DNA from: Candidatus Woesearchaeota archaeon
GTDB lineage: Archaea; Nanobdellota; Nanobdellia; Woesearchaeales; JAFCFN01
Length of the DNA: 25,132 nucleotides
Reading direction: 5' to 3'
NCBI GenBank assembly: GCA_017609245.1
Contig: JAFCEI010000004.1
Location: 1-25,132, forward strand
In this document: piece by piece, positions 7,047-12,882 of the stretch
Numbering within the stretch: the first letter of the stretch is position 1
Layout of the letters: every line of letters begins with the position of its first letter
Program-made: the position numbers and the translations under genes
The notes under the pieces: model-generated
What the model was told of the DNA's origin: nothing
What the model saw: only the letters and a program-made list of their open reading frames with translations
Database searches by the model: none

Positions 7047-7131
7047 AGCTTTCTAGGTGGTTTGATTAAAAAATAATTATAGCTTGAGAAAATATCATAA
7101 AATAAAAAATAAAAAAATAAGAATTTAGTTT
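7047..7131. other. AT-rich spacer
   Basis: Nothing coding is seen. The segment is very AT-rich; on the minus strand it carries the T tracts that probably end the DUF378 transcript. Confidence 0.5.
7098..7122 (-). terminator. Poly-T terminator of the DUF378 gene
   Basis: Read on the minus strand, this is a series of T runs broken by single A residues, starting 10 nt after the TAA. It fits archaeal T-tract termination. Confidence 0.45.
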
Positions 7132-7308
7132 TTATTTCTTTTTCATAAAGATTGCATACAATGCAGACAGACCTACAAGTCCGTATATAACTTTTGCTAC
7201 TGTTCCCATCCCAAGAAGGTCGATGCCCAGAGCAATTAAACCCCAGTTCAAACCTCCGATGATCAGCAGAACATTAGCGATTGTTGCTACTGTATTTTTT
7301 TTAGCCAT
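7132..7308 (-). CDS. DUF378 family small membrane protein
   Basis: A 58-aa protein with the DUF378 signature LLIIGGLNWGLIALGIDLLG in the first helix and VIYGLVGLSALYAIF in the second. Short basic ends (MAKKNT, FMKKK) point to two transmembrane helices. The family is widespread in bacteria and archaea but has no assigned function. The start is fixed by a GAGGTG ribosome-binding site seven nt before the ATG. The message has a long leader (about 70 nt) from a TATA box near 7399-7409, and that leader holds a stable hairpin. Confidence 0.85.
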   Translation of the reverse strand: MAKKNTVATIANVLLIIGGLNWGLIALGIDLLGMGTVAKVIYGLVGLSALYAIFMKKK

Positions 7309-7316
7309 TTCACATC

Positions 7317-7366
7317 ACCTCTAACTTCATTTTGAGGTTATAGAGAAACTTATTTCCCCTTACCTC
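7317..7366 (-). promoter_or_regulatory. Leader hairpin of the DUF378 mRNA with duplicated GAGGT
   Basis: On the minus strand the leader folds as GAGGT (7366-7362), a 7-bp stem GGGGAAA/TTTCTCT with a TAAG loop, then ACCTC (7338-7334). In all this gives about 12 pairs, two of them G-U. A second GAGGT, the real ribosome-binding site, lies at 7321-7317. The single ACCTC can pair with either GAGGT, so the long hairpin would keep the ribosome-binding site free. Whether this regulates anything is inference. Confidence 0.4.
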
Positions 7367-7398
7367 TTGATGAGTTTTTAATGTAATAATATATTTGG

Positions 7399-7409
7399 CT
7401 TTTATAAAG
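7399..7409 (-). promoter_or_regulatory. TATA box for the DUF378 gene
   Basis: CTTTATAAAAG on the minus strand; transcription would begin near 7378. Confidence 0.45.
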
Positions 7410-7445
7410 TTTGCTGTTATTGATATATGTGAAGCAAAGCACAAT

Positions 7446-7454
7446 CTTTAAAAA
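7446..7454 (+). promoter_or_regulatory. TATA box for the VIT1/CCC1 gene
   Basis: CTTTAAAAA centred about 27 nt before the ATG at 7477; leaderless arrangement. Confidence 0.5.
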
Positions 7455-7476
7455 CAGCCACTGTATCTGCTGAGTC

Positions 7477-7962
7477 ATGGAAAGGATGCAGATATCCACA
7501 AGAAAAGGTTTTAGCTTTGGCCTGACCTCAGGCATAATCACGACTTTGGGGATGATCGTTGGCCTGCACTCAGGAACCCACTCCAAGCTTGTTGTTCTTG
7601 GCGGAATCTTGATAATCACGGTTGCAGATGCTCTTTCAGACGCATTGGGCATACACATATCTGAAGAGTCAGAAGGGCAGCATTCAAACAGGGCGATATG
7701 GAAATCTACCATCTCTACATTCTTGTCAAAATTTGTGGTTGCTGCAACATTCATAATCCCGATAATCTTGTTAAGCCTGAATGCTGCGATAATCGCAAGC
7801 ATAATCTGGGGCCTGTCTCTGATATGTATTGCAAGTTATTTTATTGCCAGGGTGAACAAGATGAAGCCATCAAAAGTCATACTAGAACACCTGATGATAT
7901 CTGTTGCAGTTGTGATAATCACTCACTTTTTAGGGGATATTGTAGGAGTCATATGCGCATAA
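7477..7962 (+). CDS. VIT1/CCC1-family membrane transporter-like protein
   Basis: A 161-aa integral membrane protein. GFSFGLTSGIITTLGMIVGL near the N-terminus and DALSDALGIHISEES after it match the first two helices of the VIT1/CCC1 (vacuolar iron transporter) family, including the acidic D-A-x-S-D pattern that contributes to the metal path. Three more hydrophobic segments follow at about 85-105, 108-124 and 137-158, for about five helices. It lacks the cytosolic metal-binding domain of plant VIT1. A role in iron or manganese export or storage is likely from the family but the substrate is not determinable here. It has its own promoter and no ribosome-binding site. Confidence 0.8.
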   Translation: MERMQISTRKGFSFGLTSGIITTLGMIVGLHSGTHSKLVVLGGILIITVADALSDALGIHISEESEGQHSNRAIWKSTISTFLSKFVVAATFIIPIILLSLNAAIIASIIWGLSLICIASYFIARVNKMKPSKVILEHLMISVAVVIITHFLGDIVGVICA

Positions 7963-7980
7963 GCATTCCATTACAATAAT

Positions 7981-7990
7981 GCTTATTAAG
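7981..7990 (+). promoter_or_regulatory. TATA box for the DUF2779 nuclease gene
   Basis: GCTTATTAAG centred about 26 nt before the ATG at 8012. Confidence 0.45.
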
Positions 7991-8011
7991 TATTAGAATT
8001 TTCTTTGAGAT

Positions 8012-9466
8012 ATGGTTCTTCTGACCAAATCAAAATACATGATAGGACTGCAGTGTCCCAAGCATTTCTGGATGCTCTATCATGAACCTGAGAATGTTCC
8101 TGATTTTGACGAGTCAACGCTCCACAGGTTCAGGGAGGGCCATCTGGTCGGAGATCTTGCCAAGAGATTATTTCCAGGTGGCGTGGAAATCCCTATTGAC
8201 AGGTTCATGGACAACATCAAAAAGACCCAAAATGTTCTTGTGCATCGCGTGCCTGTTTTTGAAGCAGGGTTCATGGTCAATGACCTTTTTTCAAGGGCAG
8301 ATATTCTAAACCCTGTTGAAGATGACAGATGGGATATAATCGAGGTCAAGAGCTCTACAAGGGTAAAAGACGAAAACATCCATGATGTGTGCTTCCAGAA
8401 GCATTGTTATGAGCTGTCTGGCCTTAAGATAAGAAGATGTTTTATTGCGCATGTTGACACTTCATATGTTAAGCAGGGCGAGATTGATCCTCATAAGTTT
8501 TTCAAGCTTGAGGATATCACAGAAAAGGTAAATGAAAAAAGCGCTGGCCTGGTTGAGAGGATCGATGAGATGTTCAGGCTGATCAGATCTCCTAAATGCC
8601 CTGACAATGGCATCGGAAAGCACTGCAAAATGCCTTATGAATGCCCTGTAAAGCACTGCTGGGATTTTCTTCCAGACCATCATGTATTTGAGCTTCATCG
8701 CGGAGGAGAAAGATCATTTGAGCTGTATGAAAAAGGCATCCAGCTTATTGCCGAGATACCTGATGATATTGTGCTGACAGATAAGCAGGCCCTGCAGAGA
8801 GAGTGCGCAAGGACAGGGAAGACATTTGTGAACAAGGATGCTATCAAAGATTTCCTTGATTCGCTGAAAGAACCTCTTTATTATCTTGATTTTGAGACAA
8901 TAAATCCAGTCATCCCGATATATGATGGCATGCATCCTTACCAAAGGATTGCTTTCCAGTATTCGCTGCATGTTGTTGAAAATGGAAGGGTTACTCATCA
9001 TTCATTCCTGGCTGACGGGCCCGATGATCCACGCCTGAAATTTTTATCTTCTTTAAAAGATGTTCTTGGAGATTCAGGAAGTGTTGTCGTATACAGCCAG
9101 GCATTTGAAAAAGGGGTTCTTTATGAGCTTGCTGACTCATTTCCAGGATACAAAGACTGGGTTGATTCTGTTTCAGACAGGATTGTTGACCTACTAGTCC
9201 CTTTCAGGAACTTTCATTATTATAATCCTGTTCAGAAAGGGAGTGCATCCCTAAAGTATGTTCTTCCAGCACTTACTGGCAAAGACTATTCTGGTTTAGG
9301 GATCAATAATGGCGGAGATGCATCAATTGCATTCATCAAGGCCAATTACCAGTCGATTTCAGAAGACAGGAAGCAGAAGATTCGTAAAGACCTTGAAGAG
9401 TATTGCTGTCTGGACACAGAAGGGATGATATGGATAGTCAATAGGCTGAAAGAGCTTGTATCGTAA
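8012..9466 (+). CDS. DUF2779 protein: RecB-like PD-(D/E)xK nuclease fused to a DEDD exonuclease domain
   Basis: A 484-aa protein of the DUF2779 family. The N-terminal half looks like a RecB/Cas4-type nuclease: LTKSKYMIGLQCPKHFW at the start, D97 (RADI), E111-V-K113 (IIEVKSST) and a QxxxY motif (Q129, Y133). Cysteines C15, C196, C205, C211 and C216 are placed to hold an iron-sulfur cluster as in Cas4/AddB. The C-terminal half begins LYYLDFETI (D293, E295) and carries D393 (DRIVDLL) and D468 (CCLDTEGM), consistent with an RNase H-fold DEDD 3'-5' exonuclease. It probably acts on DNA in repair or defence, but no substrate is known. No CRISPR or restriction genes are adjacent. Confidence 0.85.
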   Translation: MVLLTKSKYMIGLQCPKHFWMLYHEPENVPDFDESTLHRFREGHLVGDLAKRLFPGGVEIPIDRFMDNIKKTQNVLVHRVPVFEAGFMVNDLFSRADILNPVEDDRWDIIEVKSSTRVKDENIHDVCFQKHCYELSGLKIRRCFIAHVDTSYVKQGEIDPHKFFKLEDITEKVNEKSAGLVERIDEMFRLIRSPKCPDNGIGKHCKMPYECPVKHCWDFLPDHHVFELHRGGERSFELYEKGIQLIAEIPDDIVLTDKQALQRECARTGKTFVNKDAIKDFLDSLKEPLYYLDFETINPVIPIYDGMHPYQRIAFQYSLHVVENGRVTHHSFLADGPDDPRLKFLSSLKDVLGDSGSVVVYSQAFEKGVLYELADSFPGYKDWVDSVSDRIVDLLVPFRNFHYYNPVQKGSASLKYVLPALTGKDYSGLGINNGGDASIAFIKANYQSISEDRKQKIRKDLEEYCCLDTEGMIWIVNRLKELVS

Positions 9467-9476
9467 ACTTTATAAG
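9467..9476 (+). promoter_or_regulatory. TATA box for the small-protein island
   Basis: ACTTTATAAG just after the DUF2779 stop. A start near 9497 would give a short leader with the GAGGTGAT ribosome-binding site before 9511. Confidence 0.45.
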
Positions 9477-9510
9477 TGGTTTATGTTTTTTAATATATAG
9501 AGGTGATCTG

Positions 9511-9591
9511 ATGTTAAGTGAACTAAGTGAGATTGACTGTCTGATTTTTAAGCAAAAATTATATTACGGAGAGCCTGTTAACAAAGGCTGA
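9511..9591 (+). CDS. Possible 26-aa peptide or leader ORF
   Basis: ATG preceded by GAGGTGAT with 5 nt between GAGGTG and the start, exactly the spacing of the next gene. It encodes 26 residues beginning MLSELSEIDC and ending YYGEPVNKG, mildly acidic in the first half, with no membrane helix. It stops 20 nt before the next ATG, within which lies another strong ribosome-binding site. It may be a real micro-protein or a leader peptide that couples translation to the 56-aa gene. It is too short to recognise; coding status rests on the ribosome-binding site alone. Confidence 0.42.
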   Translation: MLSELSEIDCLIFKQKLYYGEPVNKG

Positions 9592-9611
9592 ATTCTAAAG
9601 GAGGTGATAAA

Positions 9612-9782
9612 ATGGTAAAGAAAAAGGATAAATGCTGTTGTAAACAAATTGGAATTTTAATATTGATTGCAGCTGTATTGTGGCTATTAGAGGAATTAGC
9701 TGTTATTGCATTGAACATTCCATACCTGCCAATAATTGTTTTATTAGCAGTTATTAAAGCAATGATGATGAAAAATAAATAA
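9612..9782 (+). CDS. 56-aa membrane protein with a CCC motif
   Basis: The start is set by a near-perfect AGGAGGTGAT ribosome-binding site, the strongest in the window. The protein opens with basic residues and three consecutive cysteines (KKKDKCCCKQ). A hydrophobic helix follows (about 12-29, IGILILIAAVLWLLEELA), then a short turn NIPYLP and a second helix (about 40-51), ending MMMKNK. The Cys cluster at the predicted cytoplasmic edge could bind metal or be lipid-modified; both ideas are inference. No family is recognised. A T tract follows the stop. Confidence 0.65.
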   Translation: MVKKKDKCCCKQIGILILIAAVLWLLEELAVIALNIPYLPIIVLLAVIKAMMMKNK

Positions 9783-9801
9783 ATTTATTTTTTATTTTTT
9801 T
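9783..9801 (+). terminator. Poly-T terminator
   Basis: A run of T broken by a few A residues, directly after the TAA of the 56-aa gene. Confidence 0.45.
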
Positions 9802-9806
9802 AATTA

Positions 9807-9816
9807 ATTTTATAAA
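9807..9816 (+). promoter_or_regulatory. TATA box for the 55-aa membrane protein
   Basis: TTTTATAAAT centred about 27 nt before the ATG at 9839. Confidence 0.45.
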
Positions 9817-9838
9817 TTCTTAATGAGTTTATGCTAAA

Positions 9839-10006
9839 ATGAAACCTGTAAAATCCCTTAAATTTTTACTTTTGATTGGATTTCTTGTTTTTGTATTAGT
9901 TGCTGTTCTTTCTGCCTCAATCGGTTTGCCAGAAGAGGCTGTGTTTGTCTTGGCATTTGCAATTGCAGGTATTGTGGTGTATCTTCTTAGCCCTGAACCT
10001 AAGTAA
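9839..10006 (+). CDS. 55-aa two-helix membrane protein
   Basis: Basic N-terminus MKPVKSLK, a long hydrophobic helix at about 9-28 rich in Phe, Leu and Val, a polar turn GLPEEA, then a second helix at about 35-50 ending SPEPK. The ATG lies 27 nt after a TATA box with no ribosome-binding site, so the message is probably leaderless. An ATG eight bases earlier (9831) is out because it meets TGA after two codons. No family recognised. Confidence 0.6.
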   Translation: MKPVKSLKFLLLIGFLVFVLVAVLSASIGLPEEAVFVLAFAIAGIVVYLLSPEPK

Positions 10007-10007
10007 T

Positions 10008-10018
10008 GTTTTTAAATA
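10008..10018 (+). promoter_or_regulatory. TATA box for the Cys-rich anchored protein
   Basis: GTTTTTAAATA; transcription would begin near 10039, just before the GAGGTG at 10044-10049. Confidence 0.45.
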
Positions 10019-10054
10019 GTAAGCATATTACTATATTAAAACAGAGGTGATTAA

Positions 10055-10381
10055 ATAAAAGATACAAATAAAGAGATAATAATTGTTATCATTGCGATAG
10101 TAATTGCGATTTCTGGCCTAGTAATCATGAATAATAAAGCAGATAGTGCAGATGCTGATTCTGATTACCTGACTCTGTCACAGGCTGTAAAGATAGCTAA
10201 AACATCTTCTGAATGCACTGCCTTGGGCATAATAGCAAATGATGCAATATTCAATGAAAACACTGACACATGGTGGATTGAATTAGAGCAGGGCAAAGAA
10301 GGCTGCAATCCTGCATGTGTTGTCAGCACAATCACCAAAGACGCTGTGGTGAACTGGCGGTGTACTGGGTTGATAGAGTGA
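10055..10381 (+). CDS. Membrane-anchored four-cysteine protein, probable AUA start
   Basis: The first ATG in frame is at 10127 (84 aa). Upstream, the same frame is open for 24 more codons and encodes a clear membrane anchor (KEIIIVIIAIVIAISGLVIM). That extension begins at an ATA (10055) placed 5 nt after GAGGTG, the same spacing as the ATG genes at 9511 and 9612; an in-frame TAA precedes it. I therefore take 10055 as the real start, giving 108 aa. The outer domain has Cys in SSECTALG, EGCNPACVV and NWRCTGLI plus the NTDTWWIELE stretch. I recall this as a recurrent pattern in uncharacterised DPANN/archaeal proteins, probably with two disulfides. A recent ATG-to-ATA mutation is the alternative, with translation from 10127. 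Confidence 0.65.
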   Translation: MKDTNKEIIIVIIAIVIAISGLVIMNNKADSADADSDYLTLSQAVKIAKTSSECTALGIIANDAIFNENTDTWWIELEQGKEGCNPACVVSTITKDAVVNWRCTGLIE

Positions 10382-10382
10382 G

Positions 10383-10441
10383 GAAAGCTTGCATATCCCC
10401 TCTGCAAGCAAGGCGCCAAATGCTGCCCTGTCCTCCTGCCC
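10383..10441. other. GC-rich patch with a hairpin after the four-Cys gene
   Basis: About 59% GC by hand count, against an AT-rich surround. It holds a perfect 7-bp inverted repeat (GCTTGCA 10387-10393, TGCAAGC 10403-10409, 9-nt loop) followed by the palindrome GGCGCC. It starts right after the stop codon. It may be a 3' hairpin of the upstream mRNA or part of a structured RNA on either strand. The ORF that crosses it on the minus strand is a shadow. Confidence 0.35.
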
Positions 10442-10513
10442 ATTTTAAGAAACTAGGTACTTCTATTTCATCCCTTTTTTCATAAATTATATTATGCAAA
10501 TCTCGTATTTAAA
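10442..10513. other. AT-rich linker between the GC-rich patches
   Basis: No gene is seen. The segment ends in TATTTAAAT (10506-10514), a palindromic TATA-like box that could face either way, toward either GC-rich patch. Confidence 0.35.
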
Positions 10514-10570
10514 TGTTACGCAGGCGCGTCCAGTGACCAGCGCCTCAAATTCACCTATCTCCCCCACCAC
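10514..10570. other. Second GC-rich patch with AGGCGC/GCGCCT hairpin
   Basis: About 63% GC by hand count. AGGCGC (about 10521-10526) and GCGCCT (about 10539-10544) form a 6-bp stem with a 12-nt loop; a C-rich tract follows. It lies just upstream of the L1-operon TATA box. No tRNA cloverleaf, T-loop consensus or coding frame fits. Confidence 0.35.
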
Positions 10571-10576
10571 CAAAAC

Positions 10577-10586
10577 CTTTATAAAC
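10577..10586 (+). promoter_or_regulatory. Promoter of the L1-L10-L12 operon
   Basis: CTTTATAAAC, a near-consensus archaeal TATA box preceded by the purine-rich CAAAAC, a plausible BRE. Transcription should start near 10607, giving a leader of about 100 nt, the longest in the window. Confidence 0.6.
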
Positions 10587-10614
10587 ACCCTTTTTCTCAT
10601 AATCAATATATTGA

Positions 10615-10704
10615 ATGGTTAGTATAAAGCGATTCCGTTCGTACTACCTTGGCTGGAGTTTCCGCTTCAGCAACTGAGGACCCTGGTGTAGGAGGAATGA
10701 AACC
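10615..10704 (+). promoter_or_regulatory. Structured leader of the L1 operon with hairpin and possible uORF
   Basis: The leader contains a hairpin with stem GCTGGAG (10652-10658) and CTTCAGC (10665-10671), loop TTTCCG. It extends by CCTT (10647-10650) pairing with GAGG (10676-10679) across an internal loop. A 20-codon ORF (ATG 10615 to TGA 10677) runs through the hairpin. The L1 ribosome-binding site GGAGG follows. L1 represses its own operon in methanogenic archaea by binding an rRNA-like mRNA site, so this hairpin is a candidate regulatory target; that is inference. Confidence 0.45.
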
Positions 10705-11352
10705 ATGGATAAGAAAAAGATACAAGAGATTCTAAATAAAGCAAAAGAAGGGCCAAAAAGAAACTTCAAACAAAGCATCGATCTAATCATAAATCTAAAA
10801 GGATTAAATCTTAAAAAACCTACAGACCAGGTAGAATTCTTCACACAATTACATTTTCCAGCAGGTAAAAAAAAGAAGATCTGCGCAATCGTAGGTCCAG
10901 AGCTAAAAGCTCAGTCAGAAAAAGTATGCGACAAAACAATAACAATTGACGAACTGCCAAAATACACAGATAAAAAAGTCCTGAACAAACTGGCATCAGA
11001 ATTTGACTATTTCATTGCTCAGGCAAACTTCATGGCAAAAGTAGCAGCAGGCTTAGGTAGAGTCCTAGGTCCAAAAGGAAAAATGCCAAATCCAAAAGCA
11101 GGGTGCGTAGTCCCACCTAACGCAAACTTACAAGTATTATACGACAAATTACAAAAAACAGTCAAAGTATCTATCAAAACATCATTCTCATTCAAATGCA
11201 TTGTAGGTAAAGAAGATATGCCAGAAGAGCAGGTAGCAGAAAATATCTGGGCAATACATGATGCAATTGTACATCACTTACCAAGAGAAAAAGAGAACAT
11301 AAAATCAGTATTGATCAAATTAACGATGGGCAAGCCGGTGAAGATAGAATGA
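10705..11352 (+). CDS. rpl1: 50S ribosomal protein L1 (uL1)
   Basis: A 215-aa protein forming the mobile L1 stalk that handles tRNA exit. It has the L1 blocks FKQSIDLIINLKGLNLKKP at the N-terminus, FDYFIAQANFMAKVAAGLGRVLGPKGKMPNPKAG-type signature in the middle (read across residues about 105-138) and the closing helix and strand ENIKSVLIKLTMGKPVKI. Length matches archaeal L1. The start is the ATG in ACCATGG about 10 nt after GGAGG. An earlier ATG at 10697 is out of frame and soon stops. Its stop overlaps the L10 start as ATGA, indicating translational coupling. Confidence 0.96.
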   Translation: MDKKKIQEILNKAKEGPKRNFKQSIDLIINLKGLNLKKPTDQVEFFTQLHFPAGKKKKICAIVGPELKAQSEKVCDKTITIDELPKYTDKKVLNKLASEFDYFIAQANFMAKVAAGLGRVLGPKGKMPNPKAGCVVPPNANLQVLYDKLQKTVKVSIKTSFSFKCIVGKEDMPEEQVAENIWAIHDAIVHHLPREKENIKSVLIKLTMGKPVKIE

Positions 11353-12503
11353 CTCCAGAAGCGCATGTTTCAGATAAGAAGAAAGCAGTTGTAAAACAGC
11401 TATCAGAAAAACTGCTAAAATCACCTATAATCGCTTCGATAAACATGAAATCACTGCCAACCTCGCAGCTGCAGCAGATGAGAGGCAAGCTAAGAGGCAT
11501 AGCAGACATAGTCATGACAAAAAGAAGGCTTATGAAGATAGCCATCGAAAACATCAAAGACAAGAAGCCAGGCATTGAAAAATTGATACCAGAACTAAAA
11601 GGAATGCCAGCTCTTATGCTGACAGACCAAAATCCATTCAGATTATGCAAACTTTTAGACCAGAACAAGACACCTGCACCTGCTAAACCAGGACAGATAG
11701 CTCCTAAAGATATTGAAGTCAAGAAAGGATCAACAGGCATGGCTCCTGGACCTATAATCTCAGAATTAGGCAGTGTCGGATTGAAAACAGGTGTTGAAGA
11801 CGGAAAAGTAGCTGTTAAAGAGGACAAGGTCATAGTAAAAGAAGGAGAGACTATCAGTAAAAAAGTAGCAGATGTCCTTACAAAGCTAAAGATAGAGCCC
11901 ATGGAGATAGGCTTGAACCTTACAGCAGTTTATGAAGACGGAAACATCATGTCAAGAAAAGATGTGACCATCGATGAACAAGAATATATGGACAACTTCA
12001 CAGCAGCTGCATCAGAATCCATCAACCTTGCAGTGGAGATCGCATACCCGATCAAGGAACTGGTCGAGCAATTGCTTTCAAAAGCATTTAACGAGGCTAA
12101 AATACTAGCTTTAGAACAGAAAATTATTTCTGATGTTGTTATTGAAAATATGATATCTCAGGCAGAAAACTCAGCAAAGTCTTTGCAGTCAAAAGTACCT
12201 GAAGCAAAGGCTGAGGAACCATCTAAGGAATCAGAGATTCCTGAGAAGTTAGAGACTCCTGAAGAGTCTCAAACTAAAGAAGAGGCTAAAGAAGAAAAAC
12301 CAGCAGAAGCTCCTAAGGAAGAAAAAGCTCCTGCTGAGGAAAAAAAACAAGAGCCTCAGGCTGAAGAAAAGAAAGAGGAACCTAAGCAAGAAGAAAAACC
12401 AGAGATCCCTTCAGCAGAAGAACTGGTTAAAAAGACAAAAGAGTTTGCAGAAGGTAAAAAAGCGCCAACAGCAGATGAATTGTTAGAAGAGCCTGAGAAA
12501 TAA
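11349..12503 (+). CDS. rpl10: 50S ribosomal protein L10 / P0 (uL10)
   Basis: The base of the ribosomal stalk, binding 23S rRNA and several L12 dimers. Core signatures: MRGKLRGIADIVMTKRRLMK in the N-terminal rRNA-binding domain, TGMAPGPIISELGSVGLKTG in the archaeal/eukaryal insertion, and a long helical region (about 210-290) that carries L12 dimers. From about residue 285 a highly charged, Glu/Lys/Pro/Ala tail of some 75 residues follows, then a distinct end, FAEGKKAPTADELLEEPEK. At 384 aa it is longer than most archaeal P0 proteins (about 300-350) because of that tail. The start overlaps the L1 stop (ATGA). Confidence 0.95.
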   Translation: MTPEAHVSDKKKAVVKQLSEKLLKSPIIASINMKSLPTSQLQQMRGKLRGIADIVMTKRRLMKIAIENIKDKKPGIEKLIPELKGMPALMLTDQNPFRLCKLLDQNKTPAPAKPGQIAPKDIEVKKGSTGMAPGPIISELGSVGLKTGVEDGKVAVKEDKVIVKEGETISKKVADVLTKLKIEPMEIGLNLTAVYEDGNIMSRKDVTIDEQEYMDNFTAAASESINLAVEIAYPIKELVEQLLSKAFNEAKILALEQKIISDVVIENMISQAENSAKSLQSKVPEAKAEEPSKESEIPEKLETPEESQTKEEAKEEKPAEAPKEEKAPAEEKKQEPQAEEKKEEPKQEEKPEIPSAEELVKKTKEFAEGKKAPTADELLEEPEK

Positions 12504-12510
12504 ATAATAT

Positions 12511-12569
12511 TCATGGAGGCAACGCAAATTAAAATTTGCTGGTCTCCAAACAGGTTTGGAGGTATTAAA
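12511..12569 (+). promoter_or_regulatory. Two-state RNA leader controlling the L12 ribosome-binding site
   Basis: Two hairpins lie between L10 and L12. Hairpin A is GCAAAT/ATTTGC (12524-12529 with 12534-12539). Hairpin B is CTCCAAA (12544-12550) with TTTGGAG (12555-12561), loop CAGG; it buries the L12 ribosome-binding site GGAGGT (12558-12563). An alternative stem pairs TGGAGGC (12514-12520) with GTCTCCA plus its 5' G (12542-12548; 7 pairs, one G-U). It encloses hairpin A and frees the ribosome-binding site. The two states exclude each other. The pairings are read directly; a regulatory role is inference. Confidence 0.5.
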
Positions 12570-12878
12570 ATGGAGTATATATACGCAGCAATGCTTATAC
12601 ACAAGGCAGGCAGAAAAGTTGACGAAACAACGATGAAAAAAGTCTTGGAAGCAGCAGGTGTAAAAGCAGATGATAATAGGATAAAAGCTCTAATCGCAGC
12701 TCTAGAAGGTGTTGATATCGAAGAAGCTATTAAAAAAGCAGCAGTTGCACCAGTCGCAGCAGCAGCTCCAGCAGCAGAAGCACCAGCTAAAGGAGAAAAG
12801 AAAGAAGAGAAATCACCTGAAGAAGAGAAAAAAGAAGAAGCACAAGCAGCTGCAGGACTAGGAGCATTATTCGGTTAG
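12570..12878 (+). CDS. rpl12: 50S ribosomal protein L12 / P1 (archaeal stalk protein)
   Basis: A 102-aa acidic stalk protein that recruits translation factors and is present in several copies per ribosome. N-terminal dimerisation domain MEYIYAAMLIHKAGRKVDE, then KALIAALEGVDIEEAIKKA, an Ala/Pro hinge, a Glu/Lys run and the conserved C-terminus GLGALFG that contacts elongation factors. I place the start at ATG 12570, since archaeal P1 proteins begin ME-(Y/H)-x-Y-A. An in-frame ATG at 12513 would add a 19-residue, structured-RNA-encoded extension not known in the family. The ribosome-binding site GGAGGT is 6 nt upstream of this ATG and lies within a hairpin. Confidence 0.94.
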   Translation: MEYIYAAMLIHKAGRKVDETTMKKVLEAAGVKADDNRIKALIAALEGVDIEEAIKKAAVAPVAAAAPAAEAPAKGEKKEEKSPEEEKKEEAQAAAGLGALFG

Positions 12879-12882
12879 ACAT

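Noticed and set aside
7477..7979. Second ORF overlapping the VIT gene in another frame (7698-7979)
   Set aside because: Its codons show no family pattern, whereas the main frame has family motifs and regular hydrophobic helices.
10165..10443. 92-codon ORF on the minus strand
   Set aside because: It is a shadow of the four-Cys protein extended into the GC-rich patch; the sense frame has a recognisable Cys domain and membrane anchor.
10514..10570. tRNA-like gene in the GC-rich patch
   Set aside because: Only one stem forms; there is no T-loop consensus, anticodon arm or acceptor pairing on either strand.
10697..10735. ATG at 10697 as an L1 start
   Set aside because: It is out of frame with L1 and meets a stop after about a dozen codons.
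12513..12569. Upstream ATG as the L12 start
   Set aside because: It would add 19 residues not seen in archaeal P1 proteins and translate through paired hairpins; the ATG at 12570 gives the family's N-terminus and has the ribosome-binding site.
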